Assembly: GCA_037157565.1 (NCBI GenBank)
Contig: JAZHRO010000002.1
Location: 31,950,501 to 32,014,500 of the forward strand
From: Thalassia testudinum
Taxonomy: Eukaryota; Streptophyta; Magnoliopsida; Alismatales; Hydrocharitaceae
Length of the DNA stretch: 64,000 nucleotides
Direction: 5' to 3'
Positions 8,871-21,434 of this stretch are shown here, one piece after another. The number at the start of each line of letters is the position of its first letter. The first letter of the stretch is position 1. The notes below the pieces were generated by a model that saw only the letters and a program-made list of their open reading frames with translations, did no database searches and was not told the origin of the DNA. Position numbers and translations under genes: made by a program.

Positions 8871-11631
8871 GTAAGTTGGTTGTAGGCACCAACGAAGGTC
8901 GGCCTAGGAAGCGTAATTCTTATAAAAGCTTTAATTAGTCATAATCAAGGAATAAATGCTCCTACATAACCGCCAGAGGACCATAATTCACCGCAAATTC
9001 ATTCTAAGGGAAATACAGTAAAAGAGGGGTAAAATTGTAGTTTTAACAATACATCCCAATTTTAGAACAATCATGGGATTTCTCAAGGGTTAATTAAAGA
9101 TCAAATGGTCTTAAATGTATAACAAGTGGGTCCGTGCAGACAGAAATGGGTTTTCGCATGATTCAAGAAGTAAATGACATCTAAAATCCTAAAAATAGAT
9201 CCACTTAATCTACTAAGGTTCTAGTTAGGATAAAATTCACATAAACCCTCTAAAAATCATATAAAAATATTCTCTAGGGTTTGGTATGCTTGTTTTGACC
9301 ATCAGAATCCATTTTGACCTAAAACTGAGTCTCAGACGGAAAGTTGCCCTAACTTGGGTAACTGTGCAATTTACCTAGTAAAATTTGTTCAAAACCTAAA
9401 TCTAACTTCATCATTGTATTCCTTAGGTCTAAATTAGATTTGTATCAAAATTTGGACCCAATCTGAGATCATTTCGACCTAGTTTGTATTTTAGTCCAAG
9501 TCTGACTCTTAATCTCCCAAATAACACCTTAGCTTTTGAATTTATTACAAAAAGCCCCTATCTTTGTCATCTTCTTCAAATAGGTCCATAACACCCTAGA
9601 ATACTAATCCTACAACTTCGGCGAGCTTCATTTGGTAAGATCTCTTTGATTTCTTAACGAATCCTTCTCAGATTTGAAAGGAGAATTCTCAAGAAATTAG
9701 CTTCCTTTTTAGCCAGATCTGAAGTCCCAAAAATCACCTAATGTATCATGCAAATCCTTCAAAGAGTTGGGTTTCCAACTCCGACGAGCCTTCCAAGCTT
9801 GGGAAGCTTGCTTCCCAAGCTCTAACCACTCCCTGAGGCCTATACAAGGATCCCCAGGGCCTACCCGTTCTTCTCAAGGTTTGGGGCCAAAACCCTCTTC
9901 AAAACTCCACCTCCGACCCCGCTCCACCATAGTTTCGGTGAGCCTCTTCCTCCGTCGTGTTCGGCCTCCCAACCGCCAACTTGGGAGCGCCAATATCTTC
10001 GTCTCCTTCGTCCACGCTTGGTGTGCCAAACCAGGGCCATCCTCCCCTCTCTTCCTTACTGTCCACCCCCACCGGAGCATCGTCTTCCACACCACTGGCC
10101 TACCAATGCTGGTTGCCAATCCTACCCCTTCGTCTACTAGATTAAGGTTAGTTTAGTTAGTTTAGCGTCTGAGGTTAGTTTTACACCCCAAAAACCCAAA
10201 AACAAACCCTTCACATCGTCGTTCACCCTCATCTTCTCTGTCTCCGACCACTCCTCCGGTGAGGTGCCCCCATCGCTGTACTCATCCACATGCCTCACCA
10301 CAACTCCCAAAAGCACTGCCGTCCCTCCGTGAACAAAACCCCTATCTCTATTCACCTTCCCGTCCACTCGAACCCTCCGCCGAATGAACCCATCATCTCC
10401 AACCTATTCCACCTTAGCCAGCCACCTATACTCATCCTCAAGATAGCCACCACCACAGTTACATTCCATGATGTTTGGAAAAGCACCTGAGCACTTCTGA
10501 TGTGGTCGCAAGGCCGTTTGCTTCTTTTCAGGTGTTCGTAGTCCACCGCCATTACCGAAGAGCTTCAAGAAAGCTTCAAGCTCGCTTCTGGACCTACAAG
10601 ACCTAGGTGGAAGTCCCAGGCACTACGGAACCCTCTCAGCAACACTCGCAATAGGTCAATTGGGAGCATTGACCACTTCCCCACCTCAATCAGAGCTACC
10701 TGCTATTGCTACAACGCATGGAGAAAAGGGACCAACTTTAGTCCCACATCATGGGATGAGAAGCTGTTGCAGCCAAATAATGTGTTTTCTGCAATGGGCT
10801 AAGCGCCTTAAGACAAACAAGGGAGTGAGGTCCCCCACTACCCTCACACGCCTCACCTATGACACACTCCATGCGAGCTTGGTCTGACCTGTATACCTAC
10901 CTTAACCTGCGCACACCTAGGCTGCGACCACACCGCAGCCCTGGTCTCGGGTGCACTTTGATCTGGTACTCGACTACCCAGTTATCCCTGAGAAGAGGAG
11001 GAAAGGAAGGAAAAGAGAGAGAGTGTGTGGTTAAGGGGGGTTTTGCTCTATTGTGTATTGGCTGACACTTAGCCAAAAATCGAAGCTTTCCCCCCTGTGC
11101 ATAAAAGAAAAGAGAAGAAGAGGAAGGAGAGCTGAAGGAAAGAGAAGAGACAGTAGCCAAAGAAGAAGGGCCTATGAACGTAGAGAAAGAAGAAGAAAGA
11201 AGAGGACAGTGGAAAGAAAGAAGAACAGAAAGAGAAGGCAAGGAAATAGAACAACAGCAGAAGAAAACGAAAGGAGAATATTGTAGCAACGCATTTTAAG
11301 ACATCTAATTGTAAAATCAGACATCTGATTATTGGCTCCTTCATTTGATTATATTTGAGTAGTTGTTCTATATGTTAGACTAATAATTGGTGATCCAAAT
11401 CACCATTATTTTGTCTAGATTTTTTTTTGACTCTTCATATACTCATGTTTTAAATTACATATTAGTTTTTGAGTAATTAATTATGCTCATTTATATTATT
11501 TGTTGAGATTAGCACGTGGATTCTATATTTGCTCTCAGCAAACGACCTCGGACTTCATTTTTGACATTCGAGTTATAAATTTTATCTATTGTTCGAGCTA
11601 TATTTGAGGAATTATTACTTCAACGAACGCA
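8871..11631 (+). repeat. 5' LTR copy of element D (left boundary approximate)
   Basis: About 8930-10550 aligns with 43250-44825: same order of phrases such as 'gataaaattcacataaaccctct', 'gaccatcagaa' and 'cttcttttca', with many substitutions. The right end is placed at ...CGAACGCA (11631) after a U5-like 'aacgacctcggacttc' stretch typical of Athila LTR ends. The left end does not match the clean start at 43184, so it is truncated or replaced. No intact primer-binding site follows. Confidence 0.55.
11104..11283 (+). repeat. Purine-rich (GAA/GGA) tract in LTR D
   Basis: About 180 bases almost wholly A and G on the + strand, built from GAAGAG/AGAAGG-type units without a fixed period. It gives spurious Arg/Lys/Glu-rich ORFs on + and Phe/Ser-rich ORFs on minus, which I do not treat as genes. 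Confidence 0.7.
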
Positions 11632-11960
11632 TCTTTTAAAGCCCCTCTATCCAGTGCAAACAATAGCCACCTATTGTAACTCTATTGATCTCAACCTTCC
11701 TTAGGCAGGTTTGGTTAGGGATCTCAAGGTGCACCAGACCTCTTATACCACTTAAGTGGGAATGAAGGAGCACTGACTTGACTTCTTTAACTAACCTGTG
11801 GAGTAGGATTGAGGAGACCTGCAATCTACTAAAAATAGAATCCCTTCATATTTGTGTTTGTATTGGCAGTGGTGTGTGCATGGTAGAGTTCTCTGGGAAG
11901 TTTCTACTTTTAATCTGAATTTGATTGTCCCCTTAGAGTTAAACTAGTCTTTTAAAAGCA
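11632..11960 (+). other. Short leader remnant of element D
   Basis: Lies between the presumed LTR end and the gag ATG. It is only 330 bp, against 1.1-1.5 kb in A, B and I, and no TGGCGCC primer site is present, which suggests a deletion that removed the primer site and most of the leader. Confidence 0.4.
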
Positions 11961-12083
11961 ATGGATGCCCCTTACTCTTATCATTCAAGTTTTCAGAACC
12001 AACACTTTCCATTTTTGAACCCTGATCCCATGTCTCGAGCATTTCCTTCCTTAAAGGGGTACAATGACAATTCATGGGATTAA
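11961..12083 (+). pseudogene. 5' end of gag-like ORF of element D
   Basis: ATG followed by 40 codons (MDAPYSYHSS..., rich in Ser, Pro, Phe, Asn, Gln) and then TAA. The composition and position match the N-terminus of the mini-Gag of A. The reading is lost just before a reverse LTR-like insertion; a compatible Gag-like frame resumes at 16121. Confidence 0.45.
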
Positions 12084-12109
12084 TCCTATTCCCATCTGAG
12101 GAATACCGG

Positions 12110-15100
12110 TGATTGTTTAATTCTCAACACAGTTAATTAAGTTATTTAGACTTAATTAATTACTCAAGAATGTAACTTAGATTAACTCGAATTAAAGTCA
12201 TGAATGTAGTATAGGGTTAAGTTAACCTAACATTTTAGATTTTTAAGTACATTTTAAACTGATTGAGTCGGTCATTCACTGGGAGGCATATTTGTAAATT
12301 TAATTCGCCAATCTTATTAGTTAAATTAATGGTTAATTAATTACTACAATAATTACAATATATAATTACAACATAGGTTAAGCTCATGAATAACTACACA
12401 AAAGAATGAACAATTAAAGCATGCAATTGTTCCATTTATGAAAGAAAAATGTACATGACTAATTTACAATAAAATCTAAAAATGTTTATTACAATTTGTG
12501 ACAAAATTACAAAGGCAAAGAAAGATATTGTTTATACAAATAGCAAAAGCCTTTGAACAAAAACATTCCTCTCAGCCTTCATCAGATGTCTGCTAAGAGA
12601 ATTAGATGACTTAAAAGAAAAATTAATTAAATCTTTATTTCTTCTTTTTCACAATATAACCCTTTTCTCTATTCTCTTAAATTCTCTCTTAAGCTCCAGT
12701 ATCTTCCCTTCAGCATTCTTAACCCCTTAGATTCATTCCTTTAACTTTGTTTCTTCTCCCTTCACCACACTGCATACTCTTTCCCTTTGTCTCTTCTTTT
12801 TCTTTTACACCTCAGTACTTTACTTAGTCAATGTTAATACTTCAACTCTTTTTCTCACTGTGCACGAACTTATACTAAACCCATTTAACAAAAATTTGTT
12901 AATGGGTGGTCCAGGCATTTCGAGGATACAAAGCACCCTATAGGGTGGGGCCAGATCCTACTAAGCCTGGGCCTAATTTGTTATTAGGTATATTTTCATC
13001 GTTTTAATCCCAATCATGCACAGTATCCGACCTCCCAAGCCCATGCCCATTTAGGCCCACGAACATGCCCCCACAGGCACACACACATCCGCACAGGCAC
13101 GTGCACAGCATGCACCCGCACACATATCTCTTTCATTTGCACCCTGCATTGACGACCAACCACTCCCAACGCATTTTAAGTTGTATACCTAGGCATGCGC
13201 TCAATAGTTTCCGAGGTGGGACCAACTTGCCCGCTTCTCCTTCGCCACAGCTACGTCAGGCCAGAACTTCAAGAAAGGGTTCCGAACAGCTCTCTAGTCC
13301 AAATCACACACACAAGAGCTCAATGAAAAGCTCTTTGCTTACTTTATCTAATTTCAGAGTCAAATTAATCAATGGATTATATCTGATCCACCGATTCTAC
13401 AGCGGAACACGGCTCTGACGTCATGCCCTGGAAATGTACTTCAGAGAGGAGTTTCAGGTTTATCGACCTGCAAATGGGAAATTACCCTTAATTAAGGGTC
13501 TAGAATATTTCAAGAAGGGATTCTGCATGCTTTGGAGGAAGAAGAGAGGTCAGGGAATGCTTCAGTAAGCTTCAGAAGCTAAGAGGTTAATCTAAAAGTT
13601 TAGAGTTTAGATTTAAGCGTAAATTCATCTTACAGAGAGATGAGAGCATCTAGATTCCATTTGATGGATTCAAGGAATCAAACACGATTGTACTGGGCAG
13701 AATTGACCTTCAAATTTCAATGAAAATCCTAAGAATAGTGTTTGGGTTCAGAACTAACCCAAACTGTGTAGAACTTTGAATCCTACTCAATCCTCAATAA
13801 AACTCACTTGAGTCAACTTGGACTAATTTGCAATCCTCCTAGGAACTCACATAACCCTTTAAATCTAAGATTATGATCATAAATCACCACAATCAAATTA
13901 GAGTTGACTATGAAAACCTAAAAGTTGACTTTCCAAATTAGAGCTTCTCGAGTCCAATTAAATATCCAATTAGGCTAAAATCCATCTAAGAAATCACTTA
14001 CGCACCTCAAATTCCAGTTTTGAGCACTCTTTTAGTACAATCAAGCATCACCGCCTAAGATATGAATGTGGTGAGTTCAGTAGATCAAATCAAGAGTTCC
14101 AAACCATAATTGAATCCAATTCAAGATTCCTAAATTCCTACTAAAGCTTCTAAACCTATCGCTAGGGTTAGAAGTGGTCTAATTAGGTCTCCTCATCTCT
14201 ATCAGAGTTAATGAAGATGATGTCCAATAAGGATATTACTCATTAGAACACAAATTTAATCACTGATTCATGATCCTATGATCATAAAGAAGCAATCTGG
14301 AGCTTCTCAAAGAGTTTCAGAGGCTGAGGCTCTAGTTTGGTTCACCGAAGCCGCTGGAGCTCTAGTGAGTCAAGCCACAGAAGAGAAAACTTTAATGAAA
14401 CAGGCCATTACTGACCTATAGAGATTCCTAAGACCTAGATAGACCTAAAGAACTCTTTAATTAACTCTTTTAAAGATCAAAATAAGGGATTCATTGTGGA
14501 ATTTAAAGATCTGGCATTCTGAGCTAAGAATGCCTCCTTCACTCAATTGAGTGAGGGGAAATAGTCTATGGAGTGAAGCAATGCTAATGAACTAATTAAT
14601 TAGGTGAATAACTCATCCCTGAGATGCCATTGACAACAAACTCAAAGTTGAGGGGATGAAATTTAGGTGTTTATGATTTAGGCGATTATTTATCAAATTA
14701 ATACATCGAATGGGGTCCTTAGTTGATGTTAAGGTGATGGAAGGCCCCAGTGGGTGCGGTCTAAGCTTGGGGACCTCCGCTATGGACAACGACAGTCGCC
14801 GGTGCAAGTGGAGGTGGCTTAGGCGATAAAGCTGCTAAAGTGTAAAATAAATGAAGTAGAAGTGTTCACGGAAAGGTGTAGAATGTGTTTGGTGGATCAA
14901 AAAGACAAAAGAATGCTCCAAATGAGCTCTAGGAGCTCGCTGGAGCTGAAGAAGATGGCAGAAAATTTAACATTAAATCTACCTAAACTACTTAATTGAC
15001 TAAGCTAACTTCTCTAAACTTACCTAAGTTCCTAATCCTATTGTTACCTAGACAAAGGGAGGTAGAGGAGTTCCGTCGAAGGTCGTAACGGAGGAGGAAA

Positions 15101-16110
15101 TCAGAGGGAAGGAGGAAGAAGTCTAGCGAGTGGATTCGTAGAGTGGAAGCGAAGTCCGGAGTCATCGCTTTGTCCAGAGACGTGGCGGAAGACGGTAGAG
15201 CTCGATAGAGGGTAGAAATGATCGGAGGAAGACGATGGAAATGGAGGACGGTTGCCAGAGTAGGAGAGAATAGCCTATTAGTTAGCTTCAGTTGGGGGAA
15301 GGAGGTAAGGAGCTAACCACCCAAATCGGAGGTATGGCGAGCTATTTATAAGTGATGGTGGAGGGTAAGGGGGGTACTTGGACGGAAAAGCATCTAGGTT
15401 CAGCTAAACCACCGTCATTGGTTAACTGCTAGACCTAAATAGGATTAAAATCAATCCGATCCATCGGATGAAAAAGGGAAGGTGAGCAGAAGAAAAACAG
15501 CCAAGGCGGTGGTGTTCTATCGAGGGATGAAGGTGGATCGGGTGGTGCAGTGACCAGCTAACGAGAGCCTTCTAATGCGAGGAAGAGGAAGAAGAAGAGG
15601 AAGAAGAAAGCATTGTGCTCACAGGGACCTATATGTAAGAAAACATAAGGACCTAAACTAAATAAAAGGACTCAATGGAAATAGAAACCTAAGGACTACA
15701 ACGTAAACTAAGGTTTTCAAGGCTTATTTTAATTTAATTCTTTTTCAACTTTTTATATATGATTATAAATTAAATAAATATTATATATATACCTTGAATT
15801 TACATTTTTGACCTTTTTAGCTTTATTTATTTAATCGATTAAGTTTCTTAAGTTATTACATACTTAGTGTTAAATATTTATAATGTTAACTTAAATATGA
15901 ATTAGGTAGCTAAATAATTATAATTTGAGTCCAAATTATTATTTAAATTATTAATAACATTGATTGATATTTAATTTAGTATTATTAACTTATTTTATGG
16001 TCCTTTAATGTATTGTCTCTTATATTATAATTAAACCCTAAATAAGCATATTCTTAGCTAATTAACTAGGGAAACTAGTTAATTAGGGGTATTTAAGAGC
16101 TATGATTCCA
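12110..16110 (-). repeat. Reverse-oriented solo-LTR-like block inside gag of D
   Basis: About 4 kb with no transposon ORF, separating two gag-like pieces of D. The left edge TGATTGTTTAATTCTC reads on the minus strand as ...ACAATCA, a plausible LTR end; a minus-strand TATA-like 'cttataaatagc' lies near 15350; the right edge is set near 16110. I found no target duplication, so the ends and even the class are uncertain. It may contain more than one insertion. AT-rich 15710-16090; purine-rich 15580-15610. Confidence 0.4.
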
Positions 16111-16120
16111 ATTATTATGA

Positions 16121-17700
16121 GTAGAGCCCAAGAGCGGGATTTTCCACCCCTGGAGTCCCCACCAATATGCAAACACCCAACCCTCCCACCTTCATGATTT
16201 TTCTTATCGAGGTTGGATTGATACTCCTAGGCAACCTGAGCTGGAGATTGACTATCCTCCTCGATCTGATAGTAGTCTCTCATCTTTTATGTTAGAAATG
16301 CAAAAACAACAAAAATAAATGATGGAATCAATGGGAAAGCTCTTGAGGAATAGTAAAAAATTGAATGAGAAATTTTGCCAAATTAGCTGCCCTCCTATAA
16401 GTGACCCTAACCGCTCCTTTTATACCCCTGACTTCCAAACTAATTTTGAGGAAACCAATCCACATAGGGATTCTTTCTTGAGGAGTAGCTATCCTTTAGA
16501 CTCCACCCAAGAGATGAGGCCACTTGAGGATGAGGATGATTTCATTGATTACCACTTGAACTATATTGGAGTCAAACAAAGGGGAAAATGGTACCCTTGG
16601 AAGAGCTCGACCCTAACGACAGTATTTGCTTCACCATTGATGAGTAGGATCATACTTAATTTGTTATTCATGCTTCCCCTACTGATCATGAGGTGGAACT
16701 TAGTCCTACCCTTAGTGCGACCAATCTCAAACCAACCCTTAGGGAACCCACACAAGACCTGCATTCATCTGATTTTGATAGCCTATTACCCAAGATGGAT
16801 TTCCATAGGGAGTTTGGGATGAGAAATGATTTTCTTGAGGTTTTACGATCTCAGTTTGAGGAGTTTAATTTTGAGGATGAAGACTTGATAGAGGAATCAA
16901 GGTTTGGAGTAACTCTTTGGGTTAATACATGTCATTTGAGGATTTATGCCCCGAAGAGATAAGAGAGTTGAGAGATACAAGATTCCTCTACACTTCTAGC
17001 ATTGAGAATGATCCTCCTCTTGATGTTATAAAAGATAATGAAGCAATGACTATGCTAAATGGTAAATAATGCAAACCCACTGGAAAGGATGTAATTCATG
17101 AGAAACTGCCTGGGGATGATATTATTGATGTTCATGAGTTCGTTGCTTCTGAGGAAACCCAACTGCCGTCAAATGATTTAGATCATGAGTCTACTTATGA
17201 TAATGAGATAGTGAATTATGTGCTTAACTCATTTATTGTAGAGGAGTAGATGGAGTTTAATGAAACAATGAAATTGTTTAAGGATGTGGATGAAAAAGAA
17301 GAATGCTTGTTGGGAATGGAATCTAAATAGACTAAGCCCTCATTGGACTTAATCATTACCACCCAACCACTCAAGCAAACTTTAGACTCCTTACCTAATC
17401 CTTTGCTCATGACATTGCTCTTATTTTTTCTTTCTGGGGAGAATATCAGGGCAGTACATCTTGGGAGGAATGGCGAGTTTGCATTGATGCTTATACTTTT
17501 AATCTTGCCATTCAAGGGTATGACATAATTTTGAATATAACCTTTAAAACCCTTCCTGATTTGGAGGACCCTTGCTATCCTCCAGTTATTCTATTTCAAG
17601 AGGTCACTTCTCATGCTCCTTTTTTTCTTAGACCTCTCTAGATAGCCTATGAGGTCCCTCGCATTTTCACATTCTAGCAAGTGTTTGGGATAACTTTGCA
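16121..17700 (+). pseudogene. Decayed internal ORF of element D
   Basis: A frame open from 16121 reads through a TAA at 16316 (a CAA-to-TAA type change after several Gln codons) into 16319-16822 (167 codons), then shifts frame into 16693-16962 and further pieces up to about 17700. It is acidic and Asp/Glu/Leu-rich, with LEMQKQQ-like helical and DFHREFGM-like stretches. I see no capsid core, DLGxS protease, RT or integrase motif. By position it is the gag(-pro) equivalent of A and B, but that is inference. Confidence 0.45.
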
Positions 17701-17918
17701 TCATCAGCTTGCCAACATTTCTAACTACCTATTTTCTAGGCCCTGTCTTCTACACACATTTTTTGGGCCTAGTTCTTTCTGTTTGGAATCAGACTTACAG
17801 GTTCCTTATAAGTCTGGCTGCTAATAGAAAATGGAGTGCTTGTTGGGAGATAGCCCAACCAAGAGTAATCCTTGTAAGCCCTAGGTGTACTCTTTTCCCT
17901 TATCCTTTTATCTTCGCT

Positions 17919-17956
17919 TTACAATGAGGACATTGTAAGATTTAGACATGGGGGGT
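17919..17956 (+). promoter_or_regulatory. Internal hairpin plus PPT-like tract, element D
   Basis: TTACAATG (17919-17926) and CATTGTAA (17931-17938) form a perfect 8-bp stem around loop AGGA, followed by ATTTAGACATGGGGGGTG. It sits after the coding remnant, as in the other five elements. Confidence 0.65.
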
Positions 17957-18671
17957 GATTACATGGTGTCTTGAATTTTCTTTATTTGAATAATTACTGT
18001 TGAAAAAAAAAGTATCAAAAAGAAAATAAAGTAATTAATATTGTGTTATGAGAACACAATCTAGGTTAGGAGAGAAAGTAGAGACGAGCCAGGTAGTCTT
18101 CGACTCTTAAGGGATTTGGAAAGAGTCTTGGGTTTAGGCTCTTTGGGCCTAAAATAGGCTTAAGAACTCAAGTACTTCCTAAAATTTAAATTATTTTCTG
18201 AATCCTTGAAGAAACCTTGTGGCTAATGTTTTAAGTCAAAGTCTTTGGGAGTATCTGACTCCCTTGTCTGGTTTGCAAATTTTTGGTAACTTAAGCATCC
18301 ACCTCTCACACACTTTGGTCTAGCTCAGCGTGCTTAATAAGACAAAATCACATAAATGCCTTCTAAAAAATAAGTCCCTTTAGGTTTTGACCTAGGAGAG
18401 GCTTTAAAACATAATCTGATTGGGAGAGTTCCTACCACATGAGAGGAGTTTATACTTGTCTCAAGGACGCGATGATAACATGTAGTGCTTGTCTCTTAGG
18501 ATATTAAAATATCCTATGGGGGGCATGTAAGCGCATTGTGTCATTTAGGTGCTTTGGGCAGCACTATCTCGAAGTGTTAACTGCTAGGGCTTGGATTAGC
18601 TTAAGAATATCATAGGCAATGTTATCACGAAGTGTCCATTGCTATGAGTTATTGGAGTTGCCATGGACAGT
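17957..18671 (+). other. 3' UTR of element D, left part
   Basis: Contains AAGGACGCGATGATAACATG (18463-18482) and repeat units GGGCAGCACTATCTCGAAGTG (near 18557-18576) and 'AGGCAATGTTATCACGAAGTG' (18615-18634). A third unit starts at 18664 and is broken by element B after ...GGACAGT, resuming at 42683. The block also occurs in A (5063-5290) and in F on the minus strand (61499-61715). Confidence 0.65.
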
Positions 18672-19021
18672 TGATTGCACCACAAAAATACACCTGCAAT
18701 AGTGCCTTCTTGTGCTATTTCCTAGCATTACCAACACATATTAGGGTTCTACAATCGCATTTGTAAAAATACTTGCATGCATGCATTTAATTTAGAAGGG
18801 AGGAGAATGAAATAAAATGGCCTCGCGATTACATTTTTCCTCAAGTGCATCTTTGCAAAATCCACCATCTTTTTATTTTTTCCACTTGACTTTGAAATGC
18901 TTCCCGTGGCTGCAACTTGACATTCCATGCTCTCCATCCCTCTCCCTGCTAGCCCTTCCCAGCGGCTGCCATTCCTTGCCGTGGCCATGCATGAGCCATG
19001 CACGGCCGTGCCTTCTTCTCC

Positions 19022-19030
19022 TATAAAAAG
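19022..19030 (+). promoter_or_regulatory. TATA box of LTR B (5' copy)
   Basis: TATAAAAAG after a pyrimidine-rich stretch; conserved at 40106-40114 in the 3' LTR and degraded (TATAGAGG on the minus strand) in the reverse copy near 31908. Transcription probably starts near 19055. Confidence 0.7.
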
Positions 19031-20220
19031 CCACGGCTCCTTCTCGCAAAAACAGGCCTGGTCCCAGCCAAAAAATGCAGCAGCACACCTTCTCCTTCCA
19101 GGCCACCACCGTCCTCTCCTCCCACTCCCTCCATATGCCAGCTCCCCTCCTCCTCGGAGACACTCGGCAGGCAGGAGCCCTCACTGTGGTGCACACCACC
19201 ACAGTGAGACCACCACCGCCTAGCTCTTCAAAGAGCCAGTGGGTGTGGTGGCTCTTTTCTAGTTTTTTTTTCCGCTCAGCACCTTCTGCCATTAGAGCGG
19301 CAGCTTCAAGCTTGAAGCTCAAAGCTTCGCTTGCATGCCCTGCAGCAGCGAAAAGAAGGCAGTAGCAGCACGCAGCAGCCGCCCAGCCTCCTTCTGCGTA
19401 CGCCTGCAGGCGCCCTCACCCTCCGCACACGCCTGCAGGCCTCTACGCCTCCCACTTTCTACGCCCTGTCGTGCACCCTTCCGCCCGCAATTGGCCTCCG
19501 TGCATCACTGCAGCGGCCGGCCAAGCGCTTCCCCGCCCCCCTGCTAACACCTACAAGCCTCCGCTCAAGCTGCAGGCGCCCTCACCGCCATCTCCGCGTG
19601 CTCTGTCGCGAGCTTCTCTGCTCGCAACCGGCCGGCGCAGGCCTTCTCCCTCGCGCACCAGCCCGTGCGTGCCAGGCACGAGCCGGCCACACTCACACCA
19701 CCTACAGCTCCCGGTTGCGCAGCGTGGACAACCGCTGTAGCCACTATTCACGCGAGTTTGCGCGACACTGTGGCTACAGTGGGGTGACCGGTGAGCTTCT
19801 TACTTTACCGGTCACCCGGCGCACCACAACCGGTCCTCGCCCGTGCACGCGCCCGCCCGCGCGTCTGCCAGCCCTCTCCCAACATCTGCGTCGCCTGCCC
19901 TATTCACCCACGAAGCCTACGAGTACCCGCACCAGCCTTTGCGTAGCACGGTGCACTTCGTCTCCTCTCCGTGCCCTTCTCCCTCCACCACGCGCTCCTC
20001 TACGCGCATATGCACTTGCGCGTGAGTTTGAACCACCAGACGACGCCCTTCACATGCAGACAGCTTAAAACGCCCTTTCTCGCCTCCAGCAGAGCAGCTG
20101 CTCTCTCTCCTACTCTCTTTCTCTCTCTCTCACTCTCTCTCACAACACTCTCTCACTCCTCTTTACACCAACGCTCACACACACCTACACTAACACTTCC
20201 ACACACCTACACACACCTAT

Positions 20221-20438
20221 ACACTATTATATACATATATATATATACATATACATATATATATTGATATATATATACATATATTTATATACATATACAT
20301 ATATATATACTTCTATTTATACATATAGTAGCACTTATATACTTATGTATTAGTATACATACATATATATATATATATACATATATCTATACATATATTA
20401 GTACTTATATAACTATGTATTAGTTTATATACATACAT

Positions 20439-20479
<41 letters not shown>

Positions 20480-20503
20480 TACATACATATATACATATGT
20501 TAT

Positions 20504-20535
<32 letters not shown>

Positions 20536-20735
20536 GACATCTATATAGTATTATATACATACATACACATATATATATATACATCTATACATATATCTAT
20601 CCATACATATATCTACATATATACAGACTTATATATATACATATATACATATATATATATACATATATATACCTATATATAACCATATATACATATAGAT
20701 ATATTTACATATATACATATATAGATATATTTTCA
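20221..20735 (+). repeat. TA/CA microsatellite in 5' LTR B
   Basis: About 500 bp of ATATAC/ATATAT units with scattered variants. It is longer in the 3' LTR (about 41290-42000) and present inverted at 28560-29092 and 30990-31040. All Ile/Tyr-rich ORFs here are artefacts of the repeat. Confidence 0.95.
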
Positions 20736-20753
20736 CATTATTCACCATACAGG

Positions 20754-20797
20754 GTATCGCGGGAATATCTGCACCAGTTGCTGATATTCCCCGATAC
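20754..20797 (+). repeat. Conserved long-stem hairpin in LTR B
   Basis: GTATCGCGGGAATATC (20754-20769) pairs with GATATTCCCCGATAC (20783-20797), leaving one bulged base and a 13-base loop. It directly follows the microsatellite. The 3' LTR copy (from about 42019) and the inverted copy (from about 28503) keep most of the pairing. It may be an RNA element for 3'-end formation or packaging. Confidence 0.7.
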
Positions 20798-21416
20798 ACG
20801 CATACAAAAAGCGCGGTTACATACATCTTCTACCATCCATCTCACACTCCACGCGGCACCTAGTCCTGTCGGTTGCATCTTTCTAGACGATGACCGACTC
20901 AACACCGTGCTACACTCCATCTCCGCCTCCACCCCCACCCCTTTATACATATATATATATATACACTATATTTACTTTATTTCTGTTTAGCTTTCCTATT
21001 AGTAAAAAGATAAAAAAAATATAAAAGAGAAAAGATAATCCTCGACTTGCAGGTACTCTATCTTGCAAATAGCAAGACCAGGTTTGGAACCCTGCTTTGG
21101 CTCAAAGCCAAGAACCCAATTTTGAGGGTGTGCCTCAAGGACAAAGATTACCAGAAAAAATCTAAATAGAAAAAACACCAAAAATACAATAAACGAATGG
21201 AAGAGACTCATTATAGGAAAGGCATAGAAACTTAACTTGTACCCCACTTCCCTGAGTTCAACCCTGGGCCTAAAAGTGACAAGATAAAATTAAGTAGGCC
21301 AGGTTAAAAATTTTGTAAAGAGATGGTTAGGTCCGATTTAGGTTAACCACTATATACACTTCAACGATAAAATCATCATATTAACAACCTATTCGGGCCC
21401 GACACCACACCTTTTC

Positions 21417-21434
21417 TGGCGCCGTTGTCGGGGA
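21417..21434 (+). promoter_or_regulatory. Primer-binding site of element B
   Basis: TGGCGCCGTTGTCGGGGA starts 9 bases after the LTR. One mismatch (T for C at position 12) to the tRNA-Asp complement found in A. Confidence 0.88.

Larger units (their letters stand above)
18672..21407 (+). repeat. 5' LTR of element B (2736 bp)
   Basis: Begins TGATTGCACCAC, with ATTGCA/TGCAAT able to pair within the first 30 bases, and ends ...GGGCCCGACACCA before the primer site. It holds a TATA box (19022), a GC-rich transcribed part (19300-20050), a CT-rich run (20105-20165), a TA/CA microsatellite (about 20221-20735), a hairpin (20754-20797) and a conserved U5. Matches 39756-42682 and, inverted, 27891-32245. 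Confidence 0.92.

Noticed and set aside
12110..16110. Giving this block exact ends and a family name
   Set aside because: No target duplication and no second copy in the window; only an approximate call is justified.
20267..20682. Ile/Tyr-repeat ORFs, also at 28513-29104 and 41290-41532
   Set aside because: Translation of the TA/CA microsatellite.
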